64,000 bases of DNA, from the NCBI GenBank assembly GCA_016294035.1, contig JAEDCT010000003.1, forward strand, positions 62,001 to 126,000, read 5' to 3'. Shown in pieces: positions 52,178-62,134 of the stretch (position 1 is the first letter of the stretch; each line of letters opens with the position of its first letter). Both the position numbers and the translations under genes were made by a program. The DNA is from Treponema sp. (GTDB taxonomy: Bacteria > Spirochaetota > Spirochaetia > Treponematales > Treponemataceae). The notes under the pieces were generated by a model. The model searched no databases, had not been told where the DNA came from, and worked only from the letters and a program-made list of their open reading frames with translations.

Positions 52178-53946
52178 TACTCACCGTCCTTGAGAAGAGC
52201 CTTAACATCCTCATTTACCTGAGCATTCTTTTCTTTGAGAGTAGCATCAATTGTCTTTTCAGACTTGTCAAAATCAGATGACTTGAATGCCTTGTAGTTC
52301 ATATCACGGAAATTCTGAGTAAGCTTGTTAAAGAATGTACGAGCATCATCTTTTTCTTCAAAGTCAAATGTTGATCCAAGAATACCAACAATCTTTGCAA
52401 ACACATACTGCTGGCGTTCAATAGAAGTTGCACCTTCGATTTCATCAAATGAATCCTGCTGCATGTAGATTGCATCAAGGAATTCACTCTTAAGATAGAG
52501 AACGAAATCTGCAAGACTTGTACCTTCTTCACCAACAACCTTCATCATTTGATTAACTTCAGCACCGCGCTTGTAAACACCACGAGCAAAATCAACCCAA
52601 GACTTATTGATAACAGGCTTGTACTTTGACCATGAATCAAGAGGGTCAATAGCAGGATAGCGGCGGGCATCTGAACGGGCACGAGAAAGACCATGGAATG
52701 CTCCAACAACCTTAAGAGTTGCCTGAGTAACTGGTTCCTCAAAGTTACCACCGGCAGGAGAAACTGTACCACCGATTGTAACAGAACCTGTATTTCCGTC
52801 ACGAAGTTTTACAATACCTGCACGTTCATAGAATGAAGCAATTGTAGATTCAAGGTAAGCTGGGAATGCTTCTTCACCAGGAATTTCCTCAAGACGACCA
52901 GACATTTCGCGCATAGCCTGAGCCCAGCGGGATGTTGAGTCAGCAAGAAGAAGAACATTGAGACCCATCTGGCGATAATATTCAGCAAGTGTAACACCTG
53001 TGTAACATGAAGCTTCGCGGGAAGCAACAGGCATTGAAGATGTGTTACAGATGATGATTGTTCTTTCCATAAGAGAACGACCTGTACGTGGGTCCTTCAA
53101 TTCTGGGAATTCTGTAAGAGTTTCTACAACTTCACCGGCTCGTTCACCACAAGCTGCAATAATTACGATGTCTACGTTTGCATTGCGGGATGTTGTGTGC
53201 TGGAGAACTGTCTTACCTGCACCGAATGGTCCAGGAATACAGTATGTACCACCGCGGGCTACAGGGAAGAATGTATCAATGAGGCGAACCTTAGTTTCCA
53301 TTGGTTCATCAGGACTCAGGCGCTCTGCATAGCAGTTTACTGCACGCTTAACAGGCCACTTGAAGCTCATTGAAATGTTAACTGTCTTTCCCTTTTCGTC
53401 GGCAAGAGTTGCGATTGTATCGTGGATCTTGTAAGAACCTGCCTTTGCTATCTTTTTAATTGTATATGTTCCAAGGAATCCGAATGGAACAAGAATCTTG
53501 TGTGTGAATGGTCCCTCTGGAACAGTACCTACACTGTCACCAGCAAGAACCTTGTCACCTTCTTTTGCAGTTGGTGTAAAATCCCACTTCTTTTCTTCAT
53601 TGAGAGCAGGAAGATAAACACCACGCTCAAGGAAGTAGCCTGATTTTTCAGCAAGCAATGGAAGAGGATTCTGCAATCCGTCGTAAACCTGACCAAGAAG
53701 ACCAGGTCCAACTTCAACGGAAAGAAGATCACCGGTAAATTCAACCGTACAATCTGTGGAAATTCCGTTTGTCATTTCATAAATCTGCATCTGAGCTGTA
53801 TTGCCACGGATACGAATAACCTCACCCTTGAGGCTCTGTCCGTCAACCTTAACGTAGCCTACTTCGTTAAGAGAAACCTTTCCGTCAAACTCAACAGAAA
53901 CCATGTTTCCGTTTACAGCTACAACTTTGCCTTTTGTATCTGTCAT
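52177..53946 (-). CDS. V-type ATP synthase subunit A (catalytic)
   Basis: The 589-residue catalytic head subunit. The Walker A loop GPFGAGKT is near residue 238 and the catalytic GER (CGERAGEV) near 262. The extra non-homologous region (about 110-190) that marks A-type rather than F-type beta subunits is present. Its start overlaps DUF2764 by 4 nt. Confidence 0.95.
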   Translation of the reverse strand: MTDTKGKVVAVNGNMVSVEFDGKVSLNEVGYVKVDGQSLKGEVIRIRGNTAQMQIYEMTNGISTDCTVEFTGDLLSVEVGPGLLGQVYDGLQNPLPLLAEKSGYFLERGVYLPALNEEKKWDFTPTAKEGDKVLAGDSVGTVPEGPFTHKILVPFGFLGTYTIKKIAKAGSYKIHDTIATLADEKGKTVNISMSFKWPVKRAVNCYAERLSPDEPMETKVRLIDTFFPVARGGTYCIPGPFGAGKTVLQHTTSRNANVDIVIIAACGERAGEVVETLTEFPELKDPRTGRSLMERTIIICNTSSMPVASREASCYTGVTLAEYYRQMGLNVLLLADSTSRWAQAMREMSGRLEEIPGEEAFPAYLESTIASFYERAGIVKLRDGNTGSVTIGGTVSPAGGNFEEPVTQATLKVVGAFHGLSRARSDARRYPAIDPLDSWSKYKPVINKSWVDFARGVYKRGAEVNQMMKVVGEEGTSLADFVLYLKSEFLDAIYMQQDSFDEIEGATSIERQQYVFAKIVGILGSTFDFEEKDDARTFFNKLTQNFRDMNYKAFKSSDFDKSEKTIDATLKEKNAQVNEDVKALLKDGE

Positions 53947-54491
53947 TTGTTTTCTCCAAGAATTTCATCATAAATTTTGTGATAAGAAGCCAAACCTTCA
54001 TCCCTGTTAAACTTCTTCATTCGCTCAGCAAGCATTAGTTTCAAACCATAGCTGAATACTGCATCTACCGAAAACATGTCCATTGGAGCCAATCTGCTCA
54101 AGACATCCATTCGGTATTGGTTCAAATACTGCTCAGCGCTTAAAGGACTGTCCATTCCAGTTGCAGTACGTGCGGCCTGGATTGCCTCTCCATCAGTAGT
54201 CGACGGAAGATCCTTTGAATCCTTTTTCATCTTGAGTGCCCTAAGCTGTGCCAAGGCAAGCCTAAGCTCTCTTTCTTTGCCGTACCATGCATCAAGGAAC
54301 ATAGACCCTGTGCTCTTGCATTCCAATGGAGGCTCAAGAGAAAGATTTGACGCAATTTCTGCCTTTTCAGGAGACATAAAACGAGTACACAAATCCTTGA
54401 AATAGCCTGTGGTGATAGGCAACTTCTGTGAGCTGTCATCACTAACTGAGAATGCTGGAAGCTGGGCTACTAAATAATAGAGATGTTCCAC
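53943..54491 (-). CDS. DUF2764-family V-ATPase-associated protein
   Basis: A 182-residue helical protein that starts with GTG at 54491, overlapping the last base of the subunit E stop; AGAAGG lies about 8 nt upstream. The family occurs in spirochaete and Bacteroidota-type V-ATPase operons between E and A, where subunit C or F would be expected. A role as the socket or shaft connector is inference. Visible motifs are LYYLVAQLPAFS at the start and RELRLALAQLRALKM near residue 75. Confidence 0.8.
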   Translation of the reverse strand: MEHLYYLVAQLPAFSVSDDSSQKLPITTGYFKDLCTRFMSPEKAEIASNLSLEPPLECKSTGSMFLDAWYGKERELRLALAQLRALKMKKDSKDLPSTTDGEAIQAARTATGMDSPLSAEQYLNQYRMDVLSRLAPMDMFSVDAVFSYGLKLMLAERMKKFNRDEGLASYHKIYDEILGENK

Positions 54492-55243
54492 TATTTTGTT
54501 ACCTTCTTTGCTGTTGTCTTCTTTGCAGCTGTTGTCTTCTTTGCTGCTGGTTTTGCTGCAGTCTTTTTTGCAGGAGCTTCCTTGGCAGATTTACTTTCTT
54601 CTGCAACTTCTGAAGTTTTTTCATCAGAAATCAGTGCAGCTGCATTCTTCATGAGTTCTGCAGTCTTTGGATTAAGATAAGCACTGAACAATGAAGCAAC
54701 TTCATCTGCACTAAAGTCGTAGAAAGCCTCACCCTTCTTTGTACCGATTCTGAATCCAGCTGTCATAGAAGAATCACTTTTAACTTCAAGACCCTTTCCA
54801 AACTTAGTCTTGAGAGCTGACTTAACAGAAGCCTCAAGAGCCTTCAAGTCCTTTGCAGGAAGAAGTACAGAAACATCAGTTGCATCTGCTTTTGCTGCCC
54901 ATGCCTTTACTGTATCTGGAATGAGTTTCTTGAGCATGGCTGCATCCATTGCTTTTTCTGTCTCTCCAGCAACCAAAGCAGAAATTTCTCTTGCAATTCC
55001 GTCACGGAAAGAAATTATCAAGTTGCGACCTGCCTGTGTAATGGCATCTTCACTTGCCTTTTCCATGCGTTCTGTCTCTGCCTTTGCAGACTTAACAATA
55101 CTATCTGCCTTAGCTTCTGCATCGCTGATGATTGATGCAGCCTTCTTTTCAGCATCTGCAATAATCTTTGCAGCAGATGTTTCAGCACTGGCCACACCGT
55201 CTTTCTTGATCTTGGAGATCAATTCTTGTAACTGAACGTCCAT
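54491..55243 (-). CDS. V-type ATP synthase subunit E with Lys/Ala-rich tail
   Basis: The peripheral-stalk subunit, 250 residues. The N-terminal long helix (LQELISKIKKDGVASAE) and the C-terminal globular part (about 110-205) match the family. Residues 215-250 form an extra tail of Lys, Ala, Thr and Pro (motifs such as PAKKTAAKPAAKKT), like histone H1 tails, absent from ordinary E subunits. The ATG at 55243 has AGAGG at a 5-nt spacing. It is the first gene of the operon. Confidence 0.88.
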   Translation of the reverse strand: MDVQLQELISKIKKDGVASAETSAAKIIADAEKKAASIISDAEAKADSIVKSAKAETERMEKASEDAITQAGRNLIISFRDGIAREISALVAGETEKAMDAAMLKKLIPDTVKAWAAKADATDVSVLLPAKDLKALEASVKSALKTKFGKGLEVKSDSSMTAGFRIGTKKGEAFYDFSADEVASLFSAYLNPKTAELMKNAAALISDEKTSEVAEESKSAKEAPAKKTAAKPAAKKTTAAKKTTAKKVTK

Positions 55244-55338
55244 CACAACCTCTCTTTATATTGTTATTCAAATTTTACAGAAAATACATTCCGCATAAAT
55301 TACAAAATCAATACCGGGATTCCCATTCGAAAACAACA

Positions 55339-56382
55339 TCAGAACCCGAACTTATAAACAGTAACCTCATGATATGGTTTCTCAGGTGTTACTATGCATG
55401 ATGGGAAAGACTCCTGATTTGGCGTGTCAGGGAAACTCTCAGTCTCAAGACACACAGCACCATGCTTCTTGTGAGCATATCCATTCTTTCCAAGGGAACC
55501 TTCAATCCAGTTTGCCGTATAAACCTGACATCCAGGAAGTGTTGTTGAAACAGTCATGGATCTTCCGCTTTCAGGATCCCTCAGCACTGCAAATTTTCTC
55601 AGGCTGCCGTCAAATCCATCAACTGCATAGGCATGATCATATCCATATCCACAGTCACCAATATCTTTTCCAAGAAGCTTTGGCTTTCGGAAATCAAAAG
55701 CAGGATTCTCGGAAACTTCAAGCATTTTTCCTGTAGGAATAAGTTTCTCACTGACCTCAACAAATCTTGAGCAGTCAAGCTGAAGTTCCTGATCATAGAT
55801 AAGGCCACCCTTATACCCCTTGAGGTTAAAATAAGCATGATTTGTCAGATTTACCGGAGTAGCCTTGTCAGTTTCTGCAAAATATTCACATGTAAGTTCA
55901 TTGTCCTGAGTAAGTGAGTAAACAACACGAACATTAAGATTGCCAGGCATTCCCTGCTCACCATCAGGGCTCAGTCTGGAAAATTCAATTCCCATGCCAT
56001 TCTTTGTCTTGATTTTTCTTGCATTCCACAGCTTTTTCTCATAGCGGTCAAAGCCACCATGAAGACAGTTTCCGCTGTCATTGTTGTCAAGCTTATACTC
56101 AACGCCGTTAAGTGTGAATGATGCATTTCCGATTCTGTTTGCAAATCTTCCAACAACAGTTCCAAAACTCAAATCATCACGGCAATATCCTTCAAGAGTT
56201 GAACAACCAAGAACACAATCAATCATTTTTCCATCAGAAGAAGGAATGAGGATGCTTGTAATGGTACAACCATAATTGGTTGCAGAAAAGCTCATTTTTC
56301 CGTTGGATATTGTATATAGACTAACTCTCGACCCATCATAAAGGGTTCCAAAAAAAACTTCAGTAAATTTAAAATTTCTCAT
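55339..56382 (-). CDS. galM: Aldose 1-epimerase (mutarotase)
   Basis: A 347-residue enzyme that interconverts alpha and beta anomers of galactose or glucose. The sugar-binding residues lie in GRFANRIGNASF, LHGG, and TNHAYFNLKG (His base) with a C-terminal acid in CLETESFPDTPN. The ATG at 56382 is preferred; an upstream TTG is in frame, but a TATAAT box ends 9 nt before the ATG, suggesting a leaderless mRNA. It stands alone between the V-ATPase and flagellar clusters. It fits the disaccharide-using metabolism seen elsewhere in the window. Confidence 0.9.
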   Translation of the reverse strand: MRNFKFTEVFFGTLYDGSRVSLYTISNGKMSFSATNYGCTITSILIPSSDGKMIDCVLGCSTLEGYCRDDLSFGTVVGRFANRIGNASFTLNGVEYKLDNNDSGNCLHGGFDRYEKKLWNARKIKTKNGMGIEFSRLSPDGEQGMPGNLNVRVVYSLTQDNELTCEYFAETDKATPVNLTNHAYFNLKGYKGGLIYDQELQLDCSRFVEVSEKLIPTGKMLEVSENPAFDFRKPKLLGKDIGDCGYGYDHAYAVDGFDGSLRKFAVLRDPESGRSMTVSTTLPGCQVYTANWIEGSLGKNGYAHKKHGAVCLETESFPDTPNQESFPSCIVTPEKPYHEVTVYKFGF

Positions 56383-56391
56383 AACCAACTA

Positions 56392-56420
56392 ATTATAATT
56401 CTAAAAAAACTAAAATTCAA
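56392..56420 (-). promoter_or_regulatory. Sigma-70 promoter, probable leaderless mRNA (galM)
   Basis: Minus strand TTGAAT, 17-nt spacer, TATAAT, then 9 nt to the ATG at 56382, without a Shine-Dalgarno. Confidence 0.72.
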
Positions 56421-56460
56421 GAAAAATTAACGAAGTTTAAAAATCATCCGATAATAATGG

Positions 56461-57141
56461 CTAAAACTGAATTGCAAGCTCAATTTCCTGAACTGTTCTT
56501 CCTGTTTTAGTGGAAATCTCATCAGGAGTCATGCCCTGCTCAACCATTTTCTTTACCGCAGAATTAAAATCCTCTTCAACTCCAATTGGATTTTCTGAAA
56601 GATAGACACTTGGAGTCATAACAGGAATTCTGTGGAGCGAAGCTGTACTTTCATAATCCCCCGCTTCAGTTTTATTTGGCAAATTAAGCTCATTAACAGC
56701 CTTGTCTGTGAGAAACAAATCTCCCTGCCCTTTTGAATCAACGCCATACCTTCCGGCAAAAGTTGCATTATTCTTGTTCTTTCCACCCAAACTGCGTGAC
56801 TTTCCTTCCCTGGAGCTCTTCTTCCCTGTTTCAGAAAGCTCAGCCATGTGTTCACGGAAACTGGCTGATTTCTGCATCAATGTCATTTCATTTCTAAGTA
56901 AAAGGATTTTTCGCTCTGCCTCTGCAGTAACAGCCCTGATTTCCTGAATTTTGTTGTCGAGATTCTGCTTGTTTATGTCAGCATTTGCATTTACCGAGCG
57001 AATGATATTGTCAACCTGATTTCTGGTTTTGCGGATGATATCATCTGTAGAGAAATATGTCTTAAATTTAGCAAGGAAAATAAGCCATAAAATAAGATTG
57101 AGAACAATCAGAAGAATGGCAGTAATGACAACAAAACTCAC
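56461..57141 (-). CDS. Membrane-anchored coiled-coil protein in the flagellar operon
   Basis: A 226-residue protein: one N-terminal membrane helix (about 3-23), a coiled coil (about 30-100), a disordered middle, and a C-terminal motif MVEQGMTPDEISTKTGRTVQEIELA that looks like a small helix-turn-helix. Similar one-helix proteins lie next to fliA/fapA genes in other motile bacteria. It is the last gene of the fliA-fapA unit. The function is unknown; a role in flagellar assembly or placement is inference from context. Confidence 0.7.
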   Translation of the reverse strand: MSFVVITAILLIVLNLILWLIFLAKFKTYFSTDDIIRKTRNQVDNIIRSVNANADINKQNLDNKIQEIRAVTAEAERKILLLRNEMTLMQKSASFREHMAELSETGKKSSREGKSRSLGGKNKNNATFAGRYGVDSKGQGDLFLTDKAVNELNLPNKTEAGDYESTASLHRIPVMTPSVYLSENPIGVEEDFNSAVKKMVEQGMTPDEISTKTGRTVQEIELAIQF

Positions 57142-57144
57142 TTT

Positions 57145-57486
57145 CTACCCCATAATATCAATATGGCATCCTGAATCATTGAACTTCTCGACAATTTTTG
57201 AACCGGCTTCTTCCTCACCCTGATTCTTTTCCTTTCTCTGACCACCGGAAAAACCACCAGCGTCATAAGAGCCAGAACCAGAAACATCAGATTTTATTTT
57301 AGATGAATCAGCCTTGTCCTTAGCTGCCTTCTGAACAGCAGAATTTTTTTCATAATCCAAATTGGCAGCACGTTCCAGATTCTCTCTGTTTGCCTGATGC
57401 GCAGTCTGCACCTGAGATGCATTTATCTGGCCAATCTTGTCCATCTGAGAATAAATGGTAGACAGGTCAATTGGATGAATAGCCAT
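57145..57486 (-). CDS. Small hydrophilic protein in the flagellar operon
   Basis: A 113-residue protein with a helical N-terminal half (IDLSTIYSQMDKIGQINASQ) and a low-complexity Gly/Ser/Lys tail. It starts at 57486 after GTAGGAG and overlaps the 3' end of fapA by 20 nt. There is no signal peptide. No family is recognised; the location suggests that it takes part in flagellar assembly. Confidence 0.65.
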   Translation of the reverse strand: MAIHPIDLSTIYSQMDKIGQINASQVQTAHQANRENLERAANLDYEKNSAVQKAAKDKADSSKIKSDVSGSGSYDAGGFSGGQRKEKNQGEEEAGSKIVEKFNDSGCHIDIMG

Positions 57487-59440
57487 CGGGTGCTCCTACG
57501 TCCTCCGTTACCTGGGTTGCATCGTATTTGCCTCTCTTTACGAAGCCATTGTCATAGAAGAAAGTAACAGACTTACAGTCAGTTGTAACAGTGTCCTTTT
57601 CATCGCGGACATAAACAATCGTTCCGCCATAAACTGTACCGCTGGCATTGACACATCCAACAGCCTTGAGTTCTCTAAGCCGTTCCTGAATCTCATTGAT
57701 TTCATCTGCCATCTTTTCACTTGATTCAACAAGCTCAGAACGTTCATTTCTATACTTGGCAAGAGCCTCTTCCTTTTCCTTAGGCAAAGACCTTCGAACT
57801 TTCTTCTGGTTTTCAAGGGTAGAAATATTCATTTCAATTTCTTCAAGCTGCTTTGTAAGTGCACTCTGCATCTCCTGAAGTTCATCAAGACGCTGTTTCT
57901 TTTCCGGATCATATCCAACCTGAAGAATGGTTTCAATGCTTCCGCTTGTGGAACCAATATTCTTTGCAGTAATTTCCTCTGTGGCAAAAAGCTTTCCACC
58001 AATAATCTGGGCACGCTTACCCTTGAGGAGGATTTTCTTCATGGCAGTAACATTGCTGTTCATGATATTATCATTTACAACGACATGCTCACCAACCTTA
58101 ACGGTAACATTCTGCAGGAATCGGGCCCACAAAGTCTTTGGGGTAGAAATATATCCCTCATCACGCCCCATGACACCCTGAGAAATAACAATGTCACCTT
58201 CTGCCTCAATGCGGCAATTACCAACAGAACCATAGATTTCAACATTGCCGGATGCCTTGATGTTGAAACCATCCTCAACGTTACCACGACAAATTACAGT
58301 TCCCATGTATGTAATGTTACCAGTCTTAATGTTAACTCCTGGTACTTCATATACTTCTTCTACGCAGATTTTTCCACCAACAAGCATGACATGTCCGCTT
58401 TTTTCTGCAACGACAGTCCTTCCATCCTTGTCGACCTTGGTGTTCTGTCCAAGAGGAATAGCAATATCCTTTCCGTTCTTTGCCTCAAGCAAGCGCCCCA
58501 TAATAGTCTTACCAACCTTACCTCTCTGAGCCAGATGCTTAACGGCAAGAGGCTGTCCGGCAACGACATTCTGAATAAGGTTAAGTTCCTTGAAGTCAAC
58601 CTGGCCATTCTCAGTTTCCTTGAGCTTAAGTTTTGTACTGTCAGTCTCAAACATGTATTCAATACATGCATCAGCTCCATGAACAGGCTGAATTGCTGCA
58701 GCAACTTCATACGGCATGTCATATACAGGATTATCAACAAATTCAATTATTTTATCTTCAAGAATACCTGCAACAACGCCCTGAGTTTTTATTGTATTAA
58801 TGATTTTTTCTTCAGACAGCTCAGAGCCACCTTGGGATGGACGAGAAACAGTAATAGTTGCAGACATTTCATCCTTGGAAATATCTACAGCAAGAATTGC
58901 ATCGCCGGCATTAACATGATTGTAGTCGCCGACTTCAACATACTGCCCATTGGTACCCTCAACAGCAAGCTTTGCAAGCAAATCCTCATCAAGAGAAAGA
59001 TTATCCGGACGTCTGGCAGTATTAATAAGATCGTTGACATCAACAGGCTTTCCATCTCCAACAGGAAGAAGAACTTTGACAAAAATATGAGCTCCAAATC
59101 TGTGGATATAGAACAGGCCGTCTCTTGAAACCTGCTTTTCTTCTCCAACCTCGCCATTTTCTGCGGCAAGCTGCTCTTCCATGATTTTCTTTTTCTGCTG
59201 AAGAATTGATGAGCTTTCATAGGCACGAATTTTCCACGGCTTTTTCATGAGACCCATGATTCCACCACAACCGCGCTCAATTACCTCATATTCAAGATTC
59301 TTTATTTTAGTTTCAAGCTGAACGGCAGCATCTGCAAGACATTCATCAACAGTGTCTGCACAAACAACAACTGTATGGATTTCCTTATCAATGGAAAGCT
59401 GCTTCTCCATTTCAAGGCGAAGTTTTTCAAGAGTAACCAT
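57467..59440 (-). CDS. fapA: Flagellar assembly protein A (FapA, DUF342)
   Basis: A 657-residue cytoplasmic protein. The N-terminal part (about 1-60) resembles a Jag-N-like domain (VVVCADTVDECLADA), and the central region (about 130-480) is the polymer-forming DUF342 beta-helix, with Gly/Val/Ile-rich repeats such as GHVMLVGGKICVEEVYEVPG and GNVEIYGSVGNC. A coiled coil occupies about 510-590. GAGAGGA at a 7-nt spacing fixes the start. It lies 14 nt from fliA and is linked to membrane or polar placement of flagellar components. Confidence 0.85.
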   Translation of the reverse strand: MVTLEKLRLEMEKQLSIDKEIHTVVVCADTVDECLADAAVQLETKIKNLEYEVIERGCGGIMGLMKKPWKIRAYESSSILQQKKKIMEEQLAAENGEVGEEKQVSRDGLFYIHRFGAHIFVKVLLPVGDGKPVDVNDLINTARRPDNLSLDEDLLAKLAVEGTNGQYVEVGDYNHVNAGDAILAVDISKDEMSATITVSRPSQGGSELSEEKIINTIKTQGVVAGILEDKIIEFVDNPVYDMPYEVAAAIQPVHGADACIEYMFETDSTKLKLKETENGQVDFKELNLIQNVVAGQPLAVKHLAQRGKVGKTIMGRLLEAKNGKDIAIPLGQNTKVDKDGRTVVAEKSGHVMLVGGKICVEEVYEVPGVNIKTGNITYMGTVICRGNVEDGFNIKASGNVEIYGSVGNCRIEAEGDIVISQGVMGRDEGYISTPKTLWARFLQNVTVKVGEHVVVNDNIMNSNVTAMKKILLKGKRAQIIGGKLFATEEITAKNIGSTSGSIETILQVGYDPEKKQRLDELQEMQSALTKQLEEIEMNISTLENQKKVRRSLPKEKEEALAKYRNERSELVESSEKMADEINEIQERLRELKAVGCVNASGTVYGGTIVYVRDEKDTVTTDCKSVTFFYDNGFVKRGKYDATQVTEDVGAPDGYSSN

Positions 59441-59454
59441 GGCATTGTCCTCTC

Positions 59455-60243
59455 TCAGAAAATACCCTTTCGGACACTTGTAAGCTTGGCACGAAGACGA
59501 AGGTTAGCCTTTGCGTGAAGCTGACTGATGCGGCTCTCACTAACATTCAAGACCTGACCAATTTCCCTGAAGGAAAGATCCTCGTGATAATAGAGAACGA
59601 TAACCATCTTTTCGTTTTTCGGAAGTTCCTGAATTGCCTGAATAATAACCCGCCTGACTTCCTCGCGCTCAACAATCACATCAGGATTGAGAGAGTTAGG
59701 AGCCTCAATGCTGTCTCCAATGGAAAGATGCTCGCTGTCATCCCCAGAATACCAGACATCATTAAGAGAAAGCACGCTTGTGCCGCTAATCTTCATTATT
59801 GTTGACTGATACTCAGACTCTGTCATGCCCATTGCCTTTGCAATTTCAGAATCACTTGCAGTTCGACCCAGCTTAGCCTCAAGCTCAACAATAGTATCTT
59901 CAATTTCACGGGATTTCTGTCTTACGGATCTAGGAACCCAATCCAGCTCACGAAGCTCGTCAAAAATAGCTCCACGGATACGGGTTGTAGCATAAGTCTT
60001 GAATTTAACGCCCTTATCAACATCAAATTTATTTATTGCATCAAGAAGTCCAAACTGGCCAAAACCAACAAGATCATCAAACTCAACGCTTTCTGGCATT
60101 CCAGTGGAAACACGTCCTGCGACCCACTTTACCAAAGGCATATATTGACGAATGAGTTTATCCCTTATTTGTACGGATTTAGTTTTCTTGTATTCGTGCC
60201 AAAGCTCGATTTCTTCGTTTTCATCTAATTCTGAAACTGCCAT
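59455..60243 (-). CDS. fliA: RNA polymerase sigma-28 factor (FliA/WhiG)
   Basis: A 262-residue group 3 sigma factor. Region 2 has FDDLVGFGQFGLLDAI (core binding and -10 recognition, about 58-75), region 3 DELRELDWVPRSVR, and region 4 EDLSFREIGQVLNVSESRISQLHAKA (about 225-250, -35 recognition). It directs late flagellar transcription; two matching promoters occur in the window, before flgF and the rod-binding gene. It lies between fapA and a membrane protein gene. No anti-sigma gene flgM is visible next to it. Confidence 0.93.
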   Translation of the reverse strand: MAVSELDENEEIELWHEYKKTKSVQIRDKLIRQYMPLVKWVAGRVSTGMPESVEFDDLVGFGQFGLLDAINKFDVDKGVKFKTYATTRIRGAIFDELRELDWVPRSVRQKSREIEDTIVELEAKLGRTASDSEIAKAMGMTESEYQSTIMKISGTSVLSLNDVWYSGDDSEHLSIGDSIEAPNSLNPDVIVEREEVRRVIIQAIQELPKNEKMVIVLYYHEDLSFREIGQVLNVSESRISQLHAKANLRLRAKLTSVRKGIF

Positions 60244-60271
60244 TATCCCACACCCTGTAATTTATCCCTAA

Positions 60272-61063
60272 TTACTCGTCTTTCTTTAATATTGTACGAA
60301 TCGCACTAGCTATAATCTTTGTATCCTGCTTGACAACATCAGAACTGTCTACCAAAGGAGACGGAGCAGAAACACTCTGTCCCTCGCGGGCAAATTCCGA
60401 ATTATCAATAACTTCTGGTTCACTAGCAGAGCCTGAATCATCTGAAATTCCACCAATATCCGGAAGAGAATCAATTTCTCTCATACTGGCCTCTCTCTCA
60501 GCCGCAGCCTGTGCCTTTCGTGATGTAGAAGCAGGTTCTGGAGTTGAATTAACCGGAGTAACATTCTCAATCTTCTGACCAAGCTGAACCGGTTTGAATT
60601 CACTCTTCTCTGCCACTGGAGCATCTGGAGCCGAAACAGAATTCTGAACCGGAGCCGCACCTGCAGTTACAGCAGGCTCAGAAGAAACTACCGGAGAATC
60701 CTCAATAACAGGAGGCTTTCCATATGGAACAGAACCAGAAGCATTTGCTGAAACGGCAAAAGAAGGAGCCTGATCATCTTCCGTAAGGTTCTCATCATCA
60801 ATAGTAATGTCCACAAGGGAACCTGAATGTCCTGCAGATTTCTGAGCAGGCTTCTTTTCCTCAAGAGAATCAGAACCCTGAGCATCATCAAGGAACTGAG
60901 CATAGACAAACTCGATGGCAAAATCCAATGCTGCAAACACAAGGGCAAATATGCAGCCCCTCAACAGAGCAACACCAAATTTATGAGTTGATACGACGCA
61001 AATCAAAAAAGAAAGTACAAATCCCACGGCAGCAGATGTTGCAAGATTTTTGGGATTAAACAT
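60272..61063 (-). CDS. Membrane protein with Ser/Pro-rich tail, heads the fliA operon
   Basis: A 263-residue protein with two N-terminal membrane helices (about 10-28 and 32-52) followed by a long low-complexity Ser, Pro, Glu and Val region, probably disordered in the cytoplasm. AGGAGGGG at a 7-nt spacing and a TTGACG-17-TAATCT promoter make the start firm. fliA follows 28 nt downstream. No family is recognised; it may tether or regulate FliA, but this is only inference from position. Confidence 0.7.
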   Translation of the reverse strand: MFNPKNLATSAAVGFVLSFLICVVSTHKFGVALLRGCIFALVFAALDFAIEFVYAQFLDDAQGSDSLEEKKPAQKSAGHSGSLVDITIDDENLTEDDQAPSFAVSANASGSVPYGKPPVIEDSPVVSSEPAVTAGAAPVQNSVSAPDAPVAEKSEFKPVQLGQKIENVTPVNSTPEPASTSRKAQAAAEREASMREIDSLPDIGGISDDSGSASEPEVIDNSEFAREGQSVSAPSPLVDSSDVVKQDTKIIASAIRTILKKDE

Positions 61064-61099
61064 GTACTACCCCTCCTTTTAAAATATGCTCTTCCTATT

Positions 61100-61128
61100 A
61101 GATTAAGGCAAAAAACGTCTACCGTCAA
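61100..61128 (-). promoter_or_regulatory. Sigma-70 promoter of the fliA operon
   Basis: Minus strand TTGACG, 17-nt spacer, TAATCT, 37 nt before the ATG at 61063. Confidence 0.7.
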
Positions 61129-61161
61129 GTAATTATTGAAACACCAATCCAAAAATATCCA

Positions 61162-61209
61162 TAAAAAAAATGAACTTTCTTTATCAGAACAAAGACAAAG
61201 AAAGTTCAT
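61162..61209 (-). terminator. Terminator after flhG
   Basis: ATGAACTTTCTTT and its perfect complement form a 13-bp stem with a 14-nt loop, followed by eight T on the minus strand. It separates flhA-flhF-flhG from the fliA unit. Confidence 0.92.
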
Positions 61210-61241
61210 GCAAAACTCCATAAATTTTCCGGATGGAGGGA

Positions 61242-62111
61242 CTATTTTTTCTTTCCACCAAGGAATTTCTTGAGGAAGTTGGAAACTCCGGCATCGGAAG
61301 GAACCTCAGTCTTTTCAATTCTGCCGACAATATGCTTGAGGCAAACAGCAGATTTGGATGTAGGACTTACGATCATGAAAGGTTTCTGCCTGATAACAGA
61401 CGCCTGAACAGAAGGATCATCATATACAAAACCGATATATTCAACCTTATAATTCAGGAACTGACCTACAATATTAATGATGAGATCAGAAATTCTCTTT
61501 CCTTCATCAGCTGAATGAACCCTGTTTACCAGAAGCTTAAGATTTATCTGCCTGTGCAATAGTTCTGTCGTAATGATCTTGATTATACCATAAGCATCTG
61601 TAATGGCTGTAGGCTCTGGAGTAGTCACTACATAAACTTCATCAGCTGCTGCAAGAAACTGAAGAACGTTATTTGTGATACCTGCACCAGTATCGATGAT
61701 AATAATATCTGCACTTGAGAGGGAGGAAAATTCAGTTGCAAAATAATCCAGCTCATCCTTTGAAAGGTTTGCAATCTTTGAAAATCCATTGGCACCAGCA
61801 ATGAACTTGATTCCAAACTCAGTGTCAAGGATGATTTCCTTCATTGTCTTCTTTCTCTGGATTACATGCATCAAGTTAAATTGAGGCACAATATTGAGAA
61901 GAATATTTACATTAGCCATTCCAAGGTCACCGTCAATAAGAATTACTTTCTTGCCCATCTGTGCATACGCAATTGCCATGTTGACTGCAATGTTGGTTTT
62001 TCCTACACCACCCTTACCACTTGTAATTGCAATGATTCTTGTATTATGCGATGACTTTTTCTTTATATCTTCATTCATGAAGGCTCTTAACTCTTTTGCC
62101 TGTTCTTCCAT
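61242..62111 (-). CDS. flhG: MinD/ParA-like ATPase FlhG (YlxH)
   Basis: A 289-residue ATPase that limits flagellar number and works with FlhF. The deviant Walker A loop GKGGVGKT is at about residues 32-39, Walker B reads [12 protein letters not shown] (about 57-68), and IIIDTGAGI follows near 138. The C-terminal membrane-targeting helix is basic ([11 protein letters not shown]). It lies 23 nt downstream of flhF. In spirochaetes the pair sets the number and polar position of periplasmic flagella. Confidence 0.9.
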   Translation of the reverse strand: MEEQAKELRAFMNEDIKKKSSHNTRIIAITSGKGGVGKTNIAVNMAIAYAQMGKKVILIDGDLGMANVNILLNIVPQFNLMHVIQRKKTMKEIILDTEFGIKFIAGANGFSKIANLSKDELDYFATEFSSLSSADIIIIDTGAGITNNVLQFLAAADEVYVVTTPEPTAITDAYGIIKIITTELLHRQINLKLLVNRVHSADEGKRISDLIINIVGQFLNYKVEYIGFVYDDPSVQASVIRQKPFMIVSPTSKSAVCLKHIVGRIEKTEVPSDAGVSNFLKKFLGGKKK

Positions 62112-62134
62112 AACTACCTTATCCGTTCTCCTTT

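Noticed and set aside
58085..59128. A 347-codon open frame antisense to fapA
   Set aside because: The opposite strand encodes a clear FapA protein; the antisense product is Asn/Cys/Ser-rich without domain features, as expected from the shadow of a long gene.
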